Notes: a model not told the origin generated them from the letters alone. 64,000 nucleotides of DNA from Zygnema cylindricum (GCA_037447655.1 JBBHKE010003002.1:1-64000); one strand, 5' to 3'. Counted from the stretch's first letter, positions 1 through 13,861 are shown. A program made the numbers and translations.

Positions 1-345
1 TTCTGTTCAGTAAACCGAACAGAATGTACATGGATTGTACGGGAAAATAATGTGACGTCTACAAATATTTCCAAAAAGAGACGTTGCGGCGTCACACTAT
101 TTGAGCGCCGTGAGTTCAAATTTTGTACGGGCGTCTTCTTCAAATTTCGAAAAGAAGCCGCCATTATTACTTGAACAGCTGAACGCGAAAAATCACAGAA
201 GACGCCATTACCGACGCCACGGCAAGAAGGGAAGAAGATTTAGAGTAAAAATAGTTAAAGGACATATATGTATTTTTTTTTTGCTCTAATGTGATTGTTT
301 TTGTTTTTTTATCAATGTGTTACGTCGTGCAATGTTGAATGATGA

Positions 346-470
346 AAAATGGAATCTGCATATGGCCTGAACTTTGTTTTTTTGAAGTAGCATGCTCTCG
401 GAGAGGTAAAATGGAATCTGCATATGGCCTGAACTTTGTTTTTTTTAAGTTGCATGCTCTCGGAGAGGTA
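346..470. repeat. Two-copy tandem repeat, 62-bp period
   Basis: Two near-identical head-to-tail units, 346-407 and 408-470. Each begins AAAATGGAATCTGCATATGG and ends in GCATGCTCTCGGAGAGGTA. They differ by a few substitutions and the length of a T run. Confidence 0.85.
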
Positions 471-720
471 GAGAAGGAAGGCCATGGCTGCCTGTCTGTG
501 CCTGTCTATGAAGGACAGGCAATCTTATTATAATAAAGTGCATTTCGAAGGGATCGAGCCCGCGCCTGCATTTGTCATCCACTCCACACCGTTACAGTCG
601 TCGTTGACCAGTTGATGTAGATGTTTCTACGCATGAATCGGGTGTGATAAATATTTAGTTAAATAATGTTTTTCACCGCTCATTTAACGGAAAGCGTACA
701 AACTGCGGTACATGTTAAAT
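440..720 (+). repeat. Possible degenerate Copia LTR fragment
   Basis: The stretch GGCCATGGCTGCC, followed by a T-arm-like antisense segment (GGGATCGAGCCC, about 550-561) and a CATTTAACGG block, follows the same order as the Copia LTRs at 19839-20891 and 57649-58647. Similarity is patchy and no boundaries are visible. Confidence 0.3.
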
Positions 721-1421
721 TCATTTTTTTTTAAATGTACGAATTTGTACGGGAAAAAATCATTAACGTTTTTTTCAAATGGACCTCTCCAGTTTCTACG
801 TATTGTACGCTCGTTCGAAACGTGCGTAAAATACGTTTTGAACAACTATGGTATTTTGTCAGTACAGACAACATGTCCGTACTAATTGGCGGCAAGCAGC
901 CAAAAAAATCGTACAGTCCATACGGTAAAATATTTTGTAGTTTGTCCGTTTGTAATGATATTTTCTGTCATAAATTGGGCGTCGTAAACAATGCTGTCGT
1001 GACTCTGACACGCAAGTCCCTGTGAGCGTGAAGATCTTCTTTTGTACGGTACTGTACTTGCCAAGCAAATCTTATTTCTTCCTCTTAACGGTAATAAAGA
1101 CCCTATATCAAAAACTCCACATACTTCGCCGTATCAGACGTACACGTGTAGAATAGGCGTGGTATCCCTGAGAGTCCTTAGCGCTCTACGGCTATATATT
1201 ACACCTTTTATAGTACGAGAAAAAAATACGGAACTTCTGAACCTGTTGATACAAATAAAGGAGAGCTATTCTTTAAGGGAAAGACTGCGGACACGAATCC
1301 AGCTAGACTTTGTCGGCTTCGATACGTAAAAACTGCCGCTGGAGATGGCAGCAAACGGCCACAGATTGACCGTTAGACTCTTTCCGCCTATTTTTAAGAG
1401 ACGTCAACGTTTTCCGAGTTA

Positions 1422-2286
1422 GGGTGTGTCCCCATGTGCATAAGTAAGGGTTTTTCTCTGTCGTTTTCCTATAAAACGTAGCGCCGTACTGCCTAAGTTG
1501 CAACCGTACGAAAAAATCCCAAACTTGTAGAGTACAATTCGCGTCATCCTCGAATATAGGATGTACTATAATCTGTCGTCTTGTGCATTTCGACCCACTT
1601 CTTTGACAAAAAACGTCATCTTCAAACTTTTGTTTAAAACACATGCGCGATGTGTTCTAAAATTAGGTTTTTTCGATAAACAAATAGGAACATATTTTTG
1701 CACGTGCCGTAATTTTCGAAAATTTTCCTACTATTTCAAGGACAAAGAAAAGTACATAGTTCGCTATATTCTGTCCGTTTGCGTTCGAATACGACGAAGA
1801 GTACACCGCCAATCGTTATAAGCGTGTAATTTTTTTTTAGCGTATACGAATAATTAGTGTGGTTTACGCTAATTGGGAATTTGAAAATTTTCGAAGAAAT
1901 CGTCCATTCTAATTAGGAATTAGGGTTTTTTTAAATAGTATGGATAAATCTATTTGAGAATAAAAAAAAAAAAGCGGGACGGAATTAGCGTACACAACGC
2001 TAATAACGATTGGCGGTGTAGTACACAATTTGTTTGATTTTGTCCGTTTTGGTCCAGTACGGATTTTTTTTGCAGGGGTCTTCAAAGCAGTTCCAAAAAA
2101 TATCGTGCGACCACAGATTGTAGAAGCTGACAACTGTCACAGGTATCGTCGACGTATACAATCGTCACAAGCGTAAGTTACGACTTCGTCCTTATAAACA
2201 TAGGGACACTTGAAAACCGGGTCCGGCGGATCCGCGCTAAAATACAAAGTAATTTCACTAAGTTACAAGTACATGGGGACACACCC
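1422..2286. mobile_element. Harbinger/Tourist-like DNA transposon, non-autonomous
   Basis: The element is 865 bp. It starts GGGTGTGTCCCCATGT and ends with the inverse, ACATGGGGACACACCC, flanked by the 3-bp duplication TTA (1419-1421 and 2287-2289). Terminal GGGTGTGT and a TTA/TAA duplication are typical of PIF/Harbinger and Tourist elements. No transposase is encoded. Related copies lie at 17359, 18598, 19551 and 22502. They share internal blocks such as ACACTTGAAANCCGGGTCCG near one end. A TA-MITE (1804-2018) is nested inside. Confidence 0.75.
1804..2018. mobile_element. TA-flanked MITE, family 1 (nested)
   Basis: It runs from CACCGCCAATCGTTATAAGCG-like DNA to the inverse CTAATAACGATTGGCGGTG, flanked by TA on each side (1802-1803, 2019-2020). 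It is 215 bp and inserted in the Harbinger-like element. The TA duplication fits a Tc1/mariner-Stowaway type of mobilisation, although the terminal sequence is not the usual Stowaway CTCCCTCC. Confidence 0.75.
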
Positions 2287-2289
2287 TTA

Positions 2290-2985
2290 GCAGTTAGGTG
2301 TTTAGCCGGCAGCGAATGGCGCAGCTTTCCGACATTTAATGTTCCAAAAAATATTCGAATCCTATTGGTCCATACACTCAAAGGATCTTTTAACCTAAAA
2401 CGATTCGAGCATACTCGTGACATATTCTCCGACAGGTGAAACCTGAACGCGATTGGTCCATACCTTCCTGGAGCTTAAGCGAAGGAGAGAACCCTCCCGC
2501 GTCCAGTGTACGGAGGATCATTATAAAAATTGTAAACGGACGGCTCGGATTACTTCTCAGGATTATCGAGGAAAGGTTTTAGCTTTCGTTTTCGGACGAA
2601 CGGTCGTCACTAACGCCGTCAATAGTTTACCGGCGAGGAAATATTTGACGGGATTTTACGACGACCGTCCCATCCCCGTCAAAAATGATCCTACTGCACA
2701 AAGAAAGTACAGGTACGTACCGTATCTATGCGGTACTGTCGTGTGTCGCAGTGTCTGGAATTTCGTGTCCCCGTCAAGTGTTCACAAGATTTTCTCACAA
2801 CTTTAATAAACGGGCATCATACAAATTAAATAAACAAAGGAAAGAACTGTTTTGAGTCCGATTCTACCAATCGCATGAGAGTCATTAAATGTCGGTCAAA
2901 AGTACTAATTCCAGAAATTGGCCCCATGTTCGTGTGAAACTGTTCGTAAACCACAGTATATGCGACATCCTCTGTATATATATCA
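2290..2985. other. Intergenic DNA, nothing recognised
   Basis: The longest open frame (2453-2806, +) shows no recognisable motif and no splice context. I see no repeat boundaries. Confidence 0.4.
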
Positions 2986-2987
2986 TA

Positions 2988-3525
2988 GTTCAAAAGTAGG
3001 TGAAAGTACGCCCATACAATATGCCTATTGAACGCAAAACATACAATATGACCTTAAGACCCATATTGTATTGGCCGTAAAATGAAAAAAAAGGTAACAA
3101 GGTTGAGTTGCACATCGACCGACAGAGAATTAAACGTCATGCCTAAATTTTGAAAAACATTCGAACAAAATTTTAGTTTTCTTTGATTTTTGAGGTGTTT
3201 TTTTATTTAAACCGTCAGATTTGGACGATCGGACGGTCGCTGATCAAAGTAGCGATTTAAGAAGATCACATGAAAAGCCCATAACACAACTTACTATAGG
3301 ACTATCTGTCATATTAGCGTCTGCAATTTTGAACGTCCGCTTGTTTTAGTTCGCTAATAATTTCGTCCGGCGGCGTGCGCTGTACCATGATCTTACATCA
3401 GATTCGGACGTTCGTACAGTAGTGTGCACGACGCACACACATACAGTATGCCTCCTCCATGCGAATTTTGTGCAAAGTTTAGTGCGCCTACCAAAGGCCT
3501 ACCATCAAAAAACCTACTTTTGAAC
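2988..3525. mobile_element. TA-flanked MITE, family 2
   Basis: Terminal inverted repeats GTTCAAAAGTAGG and CCTACTTTTGAAC are flanked by TA (2986-2987 and 3526-3527), total 538 bp. Internal blocks (TTGAGTTGCACA, CCGTCAGATTTGGACGATCGG, AAGATCACATGAAAAGCCC) recur at 21381-21903 and 63057-63352, so this is a dispersed family. Confidence 0.75.
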
Positions 3526-3684
<159 letters not shown>

Positions 3685-4496
3685 ATTATTTTTTTTAACT
3701 GCTGAATCTGACCAAGAGACGCTTAATTAACCAATCGCTTTCATATAATTGGTCGCTAAAAGTTTGACATGTCACAGAATACGAAAATAAAATAGTTAAA
3801 CTCCGTTTGGCTCTATATGGCTTTACATATTCTAACTATTTTTCTACCGTACAAAATAGTACCGTACAAAATAGCATAAAAGAACGAAATTACAATAATA
3901 TCTAAATAGTGTGATGTACGGTCTATGTCAGACCGTACATAAATGTACCTTTTCAAGTGAAAATTTTACAAAAAATGAATTAAATCAGACGCGCACGCAT
4001 AGGAACGTGCGCTAAAAAAACGGGATTAGTCTGACACGTAAATTAGTATGACATGTACGGATATTTAAATTTCACGACGGCGTACGATTTCGTGTAGTAC
4101 GATTTCACGTGCGAGCGCGATTCTATTAAATCATTATTTGTACCTTTCTACTTAAAAAAGTACAATTTTGCACGGTCGAACGTCGTCCGTACTCCACACT
4201 ATTTAAAAAGAACCTATATTACAATTTTTTTTACGCTAATTAAACTTACCTAAATTAGAATAATGAAAAAATTAGAATCGTTTACTCTATTTGATGTCAT
4301 AGAGTCGAAATTTCAAGCGACCGAATTAAAGTAATTTACTCTAATTACGATTCGCGGTGTACAGTACAATACAGTACAGTTTTAGTTTTTATATTTTTTA
4401 CCATAACCATAAATTAGTGCTGGCAAAAAAAAAAAATGAAGTGGTCCAGACTCCACAAGTCCACAAGTAATAGCGACGCAATTATGAAACCGCGTT

Positions 4497-4621
4497 ACAA
4501 CTCAACCCTCTTAACCTTTTTTTTCATTTTTCGACCAATACAATATGGGTCTTAAGGGCATATTGTATGTTTTGCATACAATAGGCATACTGTATGGGCC
4601 TACTTTCACCTACTTTTGAAC
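4497..4621. mobile_element. Fragment of family 2 MITE (right end)
   Basis: An inverted copy of the first about 130 bp of the element at 2988 (CAATATGGGTCTTAAG, CAATAGGCATACTGTATGGG), ending CCTACTTTTGAAC before TA. No matching left end was found between 3683 and 4497. That stretch holds only AT-rich DNA and a stray family 1 end (GATTCGCGGTG, near 4350). Confidence 0.65.
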
Positions 4622-4623
4622 TA

Positions 4624-5616
4624 TCCGTGGATTCCATTGTCGGTTTGGTGAGCGAATTGTACAGTTGTACCCTAATCGTGTCCACCGACATTGTCACAAT
4701 CGAACGGTCACGATAGTTTTATGTTCACTGGCCGTTGAAAATTTGTCTGGTTAGCACTATCGTTGTCCTTCGCGTGTCGAAGACAACGGACGGTCAAGAT
4801 CCTCTATTTTTTGCACTGAGATTGTCAGACGAGCCTTTATTTTCGTTTGTGTACTGTTACTGTACCGTTGTGCACTTGTGCTGCCTCCAGATGTACCGCT
4901 ATTAAATTGGAGCACTCTATTTCATGTGCAGATAGGTTTTGGCGTTTTTAGCGGTTATTCAATACGAATAGTATGGATTAATTAATGAAAGACATGATTT
5001 ACCGTAGTACGGAAGACTGAGTCACACGTTCTCAGAAGACCGTACAGTATACAGAACTTACCAGCGTGCGATTTCCACCTTTCCTCGATGCATTTCGCTG
5101 CATATGTCCGTACATACATGTACGGTTTGTGCCTGTTTGGATGTGCTAGCTGGCGATCGCGTTGGTGATACAAATGGTGGATTGGATTTTACCATTTGCA
5201 GGTCTCGTTACACGTATTTGTACAGTATGTACGGCTCAAACAATATGTACGATATATAAAATATGTACGATATGTACGGTTCAACGTGCGGCTTTCATTC
5301 GACGTTACTTCAAAAGTTTAAAGCGTGAATTGCACGGTTTTGGCTCATTTTGGCCGCAAAATTCTTCCATTTTTTTCTTGCTTTTTTCCTCTCAAGCGAT
5401 GCGGACCGCGTAGCAGATCCGTACAAATTTATTCCACTTCTGAAGAATATTGCTTTTTTTTTAAGATAGAGCGAACAGATTCTCTCTAGGAAAAGGAAAA
5501 TTGTCCGGTAATCCTGCCTCGACTCAGGATTAGTTATTTTTCTCTGTTTTTTTCAACTCTTTTGTTGTTATTGTTATTATTATTATTTTTATTCTATTAT
5601 TTTTTGTAGAGCTCTA
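4624..5616. other. Upstream region of the 5617 gene
   Basis: No protein gene is recognised. Repeated GTAC/ATGTACG words occur at 5100-5280. The last 150 bp are T-rich and end TTTTTTGTAGAGCTCTA just before the ATG at 5617. That could be a 3' splice site of a 5'-UTR intron, or simply leader. Confidence 0.35.
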
Positions 5617-8202
5617 ATGACGGGAATTCTCTCTCGTTTGTCTTTTTTGTCAAGTTCTGAAAGGAAGGCGAAAAATGTTGTTAAGGTAAGAAATACCTCA
5701 AGCTAGATTTAATGGAGAGAAATAAATAGGAAATTTCACACTTTTTCGTTTATTTTTTTGTTTTTTTAGGTTTGTGTCTTAGTTTTTCTGCCTTTTTTTT
5801 TATTAATTTTAGGTATCTGGATCTATTTTAGGGTTCGTCTGATCTTTGTGATTTATTACTGGATTTTGTGAAACCCTAAAATTGGCCGATTGGGGATGTT
5901 TTGCAACAAAATTAGGGTTCTTTCAGTTTTTTGTTTCTTTCTTTTTTTTTTTTTTTTTTTTCTCTTTTAATTTTTTAAATTTTAAATTTTATTTTTTTTG
6001 CGGATTTGTTTTAAACTCGCTGATTAACAAAATTCTGCAATTTTTTAAAAATCTTTTTTTTTAAAGGTTCTGGATTATTTTTCGGTGTTACAGACAAAAA
6101 AAAAAAGTATTTACACCAGATGACCAGTTATACCCTGTTGGTGAAAATTAAAAAAAAAAAAACTTTTTTGATTTGTTTGTTTTTTATTTATTTATTTATT
6201 TATTTTGTAATTGCTTGTGGAAACCATGAATTATCCCTCCCCCTCACCCATCCAATCCCCCCATATAGTAGTGAAATATTAATATATATTATAAATATAA
6301 TAAATGTCAAACATCTTCTGACTTTAGGTTTAAAAAAACCATGAAAAGAAACAGTTTTCAAAAAATATATATATATAAGCTGTATAAGCTGCACATATAT
6401 AAGCTGTATATGTTGGTGGAATATTCTCCGAGTTATTCCTTTTCTAGTTTTTTTTTCAAATCTTAAATTCCCTTGAATTACTTCCTTTGTATGTATACAT
6501 TAATCTTATATTTCTGACTTAGTTATTTCTTCAAAATTGGCTTCCTGAAAAAAAAAAAAAAAAATGACTATCGCAGGTTTCTGACGAACCTCCGAAGGAA
6601 ATTGAGGTAAAGGATTTGATTGTTGCAAAGAGATCGAGAGGCAGCAGCAGAAAAGACGGAAAAAAAATGTCTTCTTCTGCGGAAATACTCCACCCTGTGG
6701 CGAAACCGGTGGACCCGTTTGCCTTCGACGACTCTCTCAAATGTCTCACTCCCCGGGCATCCATTGCTAATGTGAGGCTTTTATTGTTGCTTTTGGGTTT
6801 TTGGTTTTTAGTTTTGGTTTTTTGGTTTCGGTTCCGGTTTTGGTCCCGGTTTCAGTTTTGGCTTCGGTTTTGTATTTCGGTTTTGGTTTTGGTTCTGGTT
6901 TGTTTTTTTGTTTCTTTGATTGTTTGTTTGGCAATTGATTCACTCTGTCTAAAATGGTTGTAAAAAGGCTATTTGTTTCTGGTAGTAAGACTCTAGTTAT
7001 TTCGGTTAATAAGATCGTTTCGAGTAAAAGTCAAAGATTACTACTCCGTGTGTAGCTATTAACGTCATTTTTTTTCGTAGTTTAAACTTTCAGCTCACTT
7101 TTTTCCGTAAACACTTGACCGGTTATTAAACAAAAGGTTACTTTGAAAGATAAGGTTCTCACCTTTTGATTGGCGGTCTCCAAATGAAAAGTAGGCCGGT
7201 GTGCACGGAGAAACGCTGGTATGAATGGCAGAAATAATGTCAATGGTAATAGCGATACACAGGGTAGTAAGACTAATTATGTTTAAAATCGAAGTGTACT
7301 AGTAAGACTATTTCTGCTAGTAAGTCAATTTCTATTTGGAAGCCTATTTCTTTGGTAAGACTATTTTTGTTAAAACCCAAAGGTTACTCATAAGACTATT
7401 TCCAGTAAAACTCGAAAACTGGTGGTGTTATGTGATGGTGGTATGGTGGATATCCGTAAAATAATGGACGTGACTTTAACACCGAGTAAATAATATCATG
7501 GCGGTTGAGCCGGTAGACCTCACCGGGTTGTCTCTGTCTTTGTTTTTAGAAAACGGGACAGGACCGACAACAGAAGTCTCCGATGTCTTTTTTCCCATTC
7601 TTTTCTAGCTTCCTGGAAATATGTATTGATGTCGGCCATTAAATTTTTAGCGGTTTTTAACGACTAGTTTTTAGTTTTTAAAAGTTTAACACAGCGAAAG
7701 GATTGTAGTGTTTTTTTTCCTTTGACGATGGTGTCCATACTCTTTCGAGTTTCTGATTGTCTGTTCGTATTAATCATTGTTAATCCCAGCTTTTCCTCAA
7801 ACCTTTTCCTTTTCCTAGTATTTGTCGTGTTTAGTGTTCCTAAACTAGCTTTCTCTTAACTTTTCCTTCGTCTCTTTTGCTTTAAAATTGCACAAGGAGT
7901 TTATACTTCTTTTTTAGACTATTTTCTTAAGCGTTTTTTTTCTTAAAATGGGGTTGCAGGACGGTGTTGAATTACTTCGTCGAAAATTGGCGGAACGGAA
8001 AATGGAAGAACAAACGGAACAGCAAACAGAACGACACAGGGATTCAAATGTTTCGGAGACCGATTTTCCGCAGCAGTCCGGGAATCACATTTCCTTTTCA
8101 CCTCAGATTTTAACATGTGAAAGTCAGGAGGAAAGGCAAGATAGGATGAGGAGACCGCTGCAGGAACTTTTCGATCAACGTCAAACACCCGATGCTGGCT
8201 GA
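5617..8202 (+). CDS. Unrecognised small basic protein, three exons, 168 aa
   Basis: Exons are 5617-5685, 6577-6771 and 7960-8202 (TGA at 8200). All junctions are phase 0, with GTAAGA...CAG and GTGAGG...GCAG borders, and they give one open frame of 23, 65 and 80 residues. The N-terminus MTGILSRLSFLSSSERKAK is short and basic. Exon 2 has a possible nuclear signal (KRSRGSSRKDGKK, about residues 42-54) and the stretch PVDPFAFDDSLKCLTPRAS. Exon 3 begins DGVELLRRKLAERK, probably helical, and is rich in Gln, Arg and Glu. I do not recognise a family and assign no function. The consistent phases and natural composition across three exons argue for a real gene. The start is the first ATG in frame, and an upstream non-coding exon is possible. 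Intron 2 carries a repeat-like stretch near 7140-7260. Confidence 0.6.
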
Positions 8203-9228
8203 AATACTTTTCCTTTAGAATAAGAACGAAAACTGATTCTTTTTTGAACTTACGACTGCAAAACGGTGGAAAATTGACCTTGAAAACGAGGTTTGTTTGC
8301 AAGACAAATACAATTGAACCACTTTTGTAAATTTTATACGAGTGTCAGGTTCGAGAGGCTCTGGGAGAAAAGATCATTTTGTCCTTTACAGGGTTTTAGG
8401 ATGGAGACATTTTTTTGGTTCTCTTTCAAAGCTCCCTTTCTCTCTCTCTCCTTCCCACCAGCCATTAAAAGATGATGATTCCATTCTTTGTAATTTTGTT
8501 CAAAACGAAACATGAAAGCCAATAAGGTAATCAGAAAGTATACAACTTCCAACCAGATTACTTCCCCATTCTTTCTGGCAATAATAGGATCATCTATTGT
8601 TTTATCGAAAACCGGTAATTACTATTTTAGGTCTACACATTTTAGATTACACCATCTTCCCTTCGAAATTCGTTGACTTTTTTTATGAGTCGTGGGAGTT
8701 GAGGGAATGGAGCACTTGAAACTGGTTTCGAGATTCGTGAAATCATTACATTCGATTCCGACAGAGTTTTTTTTTCAAAAAAATTGAATCGCTCGAGTTT
8801 CGAATTGTTATTTGAGTTTTTAATCAGTTCTTAAATTTCGCGGAATTTAGCGATGGCCATTTGAATAGGTTTTTTTGACAAGAAGATGTTGTGGGATTAA
8901 TGTATCGATTCTTAACTGATATATATATCAGTTTGTAATTTCTCAGACTATTTCCATTTGACTTTAGGAACTTAAATCCAAATCATGTATTTCATGTTTT
9001 TTTTGGAGAATAAGAGCACAATCAGATACGTGGGCTTTTTCCTTTTTACTGTCTTTTTTTTTTTTATCCTCTTTGTTGTTTGGTAAATCAGTGTTAATAC
9101 AAATTTGTTTAAAAAAAAACAAATGGGGTTTGTTTTTTTTGTCGAATCATAAATCCATCCATTCTGTTTTCTGTTTGGAGAAGATTGAGCAGAAAAAACA
9201 ACACTTCGCAAGGTTTTCATTTTTGTTT
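8203..9228. other. 3' flank of the 168-aa gene, nothing recognised
   Basis: AT-rich DNA without a supportable gene, RNA or complete repeat. Confidence 0.4.
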
Positions 9229-9415
<187 letters not shown>

Positions 9416-9983
9416 AATTGATGTGGAACCTCGAACTTCTTCTAAGATTTGATTGTTTTTTAATATGAATAAATATACTGTTAAGCCTTCGATTAGTCCT
9501 TTTTGCTAATTGTGTATATTTCAACAGTTTTATGCCTTTTAAATGTAAGTTACCTAGATGAAATATATGTTACGGTACAATGTTAGTGTTGATAGACACC
9601 CAAAGTGCATTGTTTTTATATGGTGTAAGAAACGTGAAGTGTGTACAAATCATACCTTTAGAAGATTGTTGTTCTTTTTTCTGTATTTGGATTGAGGTTG
9701 TTATAAAGAGTATGTTGAAGTTTCAAGGTGTGCTATATAAAAATGCAGCAAGTCATGGTAATCCACCAACTTATGTGTTTTGCAATTTGGTAAGTTTGTG
9801 TTTTGAGATTGCGTTTATACTACACCGTGTCTCGCTATTAGTGTTAATATTTTTTTCGCCACTTAAAATATCTTTTATCCGTACACTCTTGTCCTGTTTT
9901 CAATATGAGGCCGTCAATCGGAAGTTGATAATCTTACCTTTCAATCGTAACCGTCAGATTTATACACCGACATGCGTGTACGG
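9416..9983. other. Left flank of the hAT element, repeat-like
   Basis: No gene is supported. The last bases (GTGTACGG, 9976-9983) are the left target duplication of the hAT element. The pre-insertion sequence resembles a repeat also seen near 42361-42390 (TGTACGGAGAAAAGATGTTT). Confidence 0.45.
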
Positions 9984-10858
9984 CAGAGGTCGCAAACGGT
10001 CAACCGAAACCGTGACCGACCGTTAACCGACCGCCCGCGCCGGATCCGGAACGGATTCGGTTGCCAAATTTTGGGGTCGGGCAATTACGGTCGGATGGCT
10101 CACCAGGAAAAAAAAAAACGGTCGGCTACAGTCGGTCAAACAAAAACCCAAAAAACATGAAAATTTGTACTTTTTTTTTCCAACATTATTGTTCTTTGTA
10201 CTTTTGGTATCGTGGAAGTACGTGGCATCATGATTAGCATCGCAAATCTGACACGGTACTAACACTATTCATTTCGCGAATCTTACAAAAAGATAAGGGC
10301 CGCAAATCGTAATCTATTGTAAAGTGTTAATTATGCACTTTATGCAGTGTTTCCAAAAATATGTCAAATTATTATATCAATATAACGCGACAGATCGTAA
10401 TTATTGGCTTACTCGTGCATCGTACATCATTGCAAAGTGCTAATTATGCGTTTTATACCGCGTTTCCACAAATATATCATATTATTATGTCAATGTCATG
10501 CGACATGTAGTCATTATTAATTAATAAATCAGCGGAAATCAAATTATTACGTCAATTTCCCAAGACAAATCCTAATTATTAGCTTACTCACATGTTTCAA
10601 ACAATAAATCGATAAATGGGAATGTTATTTAAGTTAGAAAAACTTGACCACAATTCAAACAAAACCTAGTCATACACCAAAATGGACAAAAGCATTCTCG
10701 TTTCTCATAAAACTACAATCTAAAACGAACTTCAAAAATCAAAAAATGGTGAAACTGCTCAGTATTACCTAGTGAAAGAAAGCAGGGCCACTTGAAGTTG
10801 TTGGAAAAAAATTGAACATGTCTATGAAATTAAAACATCAAACAAATACATAGTAAAG

Positions 10859-12915
10859 GGGGGAGGGTTAGTGGCTTGTAATACATGTTTCGTAGTTTAT
10901 CAATACAAGTCAACAAACGGTACTTCAACAATTAGCACTCACACATGTTTAGCTTTGGGCGACATGGATAGTTCTAGAGGAATTCTTCGTAATTTTCTTT
11001 CAAAAACAGAGGCGAAAACGAGCGACCGAAAAAAAAATGGGGAAAATGGTGGCGTTGATGTGTTGCGAGGACCTTCGACCATTTTCGATGGTCGACGGTT
11101 CAGGTATGATTTATTTTGAATTCCATTTAGGATGGCGTTAATGTATATGTCATTATAACTTGTTTTGTTAATAAATTTATATTATTGAGCTTCATCACTA
11201 TTTTCTTATCTATAATTTATATTCGTACGCTTATTTTTATTTTTTTATTATTTTTTGGTTTGTCATGATGTTATTTTGATATAAACCTTATTTATTGAAC
11301 ATGGTTAATAATTGTATGCTATTTTCTTATTCTTTTTTTTTTGTTCCCAGGTTTTCAAGCATTATTTGATGTTGGTGTTTCGTCCAACAAAAGTGTTGAC
11401 ATCGATTAACTACTCCGTCCGTCAATGGCGTAAAAAACTACATTATATATTCTGCCAAAGATATTTGTAGTTTGATCATCCCAAAAACAAAATATTGATA
11501 ACAATATTTTCGTCGCATTTACGACCGATCTCTGGACCGAGACAATAAAAAGAACCTCATTCATGTCAGTAACGGCTCATTTTATTGACAAAGAATTTAA
11601 ACTTCATGCTCGGACGCTTCAAGTCGATCATTTTCCGGAGGAAAAACATACCGCGGAAAATGTTTTAACGGCTTTCAAAAATTGTTTGACCAATTTTGAA
11701 TTGTCCAATTTTAATGTTTTGGCATATCGTTGCGTTGTTGTGACTCACAGTGGCTCTAACATGTGTGCGACTGAAGGTCTACCGAGTATGCTTACTTTGA
11801 TACCTTGCGCGGACCATAAAATTGCTACAATTGTGACAACGATTTTGAACAAGAGCGAAACTTCCAAAAAATACAAATACGATGTGGAAGTTCCTGAATT
11901 CTTTGATCTAATAGATGAGTGTAAATCATTGGTCACGTTTTTCAAACAGAGTAATTTACAAAATCCTTTGAAAAACACTTTAAAACAAGAAAGCGCAACG
12001 CGGTGGAATTTTTTGCTCCGAATGCTTAAGAGTATTTACGATGCATTCAATGAGATAGGACCAGTCGCTCAAGCAAAAAATAAATTGATACTTTTTGCTT
12101 GTATGGATAAGACTCACCTTACCGAACTTATACGATTTTTGGAAAGATTTCAAGAAGCGACCCTAAAGTTGGAAAAGTTCAAATAACCAACTTTACATTT
12201 GGTTTTGTTTGAACTAACGTCTCTGCATAACCATTGTAGGATAAGAAAAACATCTTACAATGACAGTGAAAAAGAATGGCCGGCCGATTCCCCAAACTTG
12301 CAAAAATAGAAAGAACTTTTTATGAAATTTGCGTTACCGAAGTGGGGCCTTCATGAGTATCATATTATCGCGGCTCTCTTAGATCCCCGACAAAAACAAA
12401 AGCTTGAAATAATTGGGGTATCGAAAACCGAAATTGAAAGCGCTAGGGTCAAACTTCGAGAACTTGCTAACGACCTAGGTGATGACGTTGAATTCGGTAG
12501 TCCTCAACGTATCACAAAAAAACGAAAAATATCGAAAAATATGGACGGTTTTCACAATTTTTTTGGTGACAACGTTGACGAAAATGAGGTTTTTATTACC
12601 ACAGACAAAAAAACGCTCGTTGGTGACGAATTGAAACGTTATTTTGATTTAAAATTAACCAACGACGAAAGATTGAACTTTAACATACTTCAATGGTGGA
12701 AAAGGAAATCATATGTACGTGGAAAAGATGGAGGATTTCCTATTCTAGCCGGTGTTGCTAGATCTATTCTAGCTATTTCGGCTTCTAGTTCCATGTCGGA
12801 ATGCAATTTTTCGGATGCCGGGAACACGATTACAGAGAAGAGGAGCGCACTAGAGGCTTCAATTGTTAGTGATCTTTAATGTGTTAGATCCAACCGAGAT
12901 ATTTTAAGTGCATAG
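10859..12915 (+). pseudogene. hAT transposase pseudogene, Hermes/ZBED-like
   Basis: The N-terminal part (10859-11103) encodes a BED-type zinc finger: VACNTC...STNGTSTISTHTC. After a possible intron (GT at 11104, AG at 11349-11350, phase uncertain), one frame runs from 11353 to 12915. It contains TTDLWTE (first catalytic Asp), the block ECKSLVTFFKQSNLQNPLK...QESATRWN, AALLDPRQK, and the C-terminal dimerisation region ILQWWKRKS...MSECNFSDAGNTITEKRSAL. In-frame stops are at about 11407, 11431, 11473, 12184 (TAA where the family has Tyr before PTLHLVL), 12307 and 12877. The frame itself is preserved. The motif set is closer, from memory of the families, to animal Hermes/ZBED-like hATs than to Ac/Tag-type plant hATs. 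It is inactive as written. Confidence 0.85.
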
Positions 12916-12966
12916 TTTTTTGTTTTGTTTTGTTTTCTAATTATTGTTATTTTTTTAGTATTAGTT

Positions 12967-13097
<131 letters not shown>

Positions 13098-13861
13098 ATT
13101 TTATTTTATTTCTTTTTTTCACAATTTTTCTAGTGTTTTTTTTTTTTTCTTAAACCGGAATGTTTATTCTTACCAAATTACCAGAGCGAAGTGTTTATAC
13201 CACATTTAGATTTATATATTTTGTGTAATTTTTAGGTTTGAGGTTGAGAATTTGTATAATAGAGTCGAAAATAGGACAAGGTTGTGATTTGATTTTTCAT
13301 ATATTTGATACTACAAAATATGTTTTGATTTTTTTGCTCATCACAATGTGTGTCTTGCTAATTGATTTTCTATGTGAAAAACTAAGACTTTTTTTGTAAA
13401 CATTCATAATTAAAACTTTACCTTTTTTGTATAATTCATAACATAGTATTGTAGTCGAAAGAAAAACTGTCCGAAAAATTGTAGCGAAAAATTTAGATTT
13501 GCGAGAGAATAAACATTAACATCACAAAATAAAATTAACAATATTATTTAAAGACGTGGACTATAACCTGCCACGTCTCTTTACATTAAATAGTATCATT
13601 AATCATAATTTTCCATTAGCACTACATCGCGAATCGTAATTAGCGTTATTAACGCTATTTCCGTCACCACGAATTCTGACCTAAAAACTAAATTTTTCTT
13701 TACATTATTTAAGGTAGTTTTTTAATCAACGTTAACAACTTTAGTATAGTGCCGTTTTAAATAATGTGGCTTACGATCGGTGTCTGACCGTGCAAAATTG
13801 TACCGTATTAACGACAAAAGTACAAAAAATGATTTAATACATGCCGTTATGATGTAACTGC

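Larger units (their letters stand above)
1..1418. other. Repeat-derived AT-rich DNA without a gene
   Basis: I see no supportable gene here. Open frames are short and without codon structure. GTAC and TACGG words recur, as they do in the transposon-derived stretches elsewhere in the window. A 62-bp tandem duplication and a probable LTR remnant are listed separately. Confidence 0.5.
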
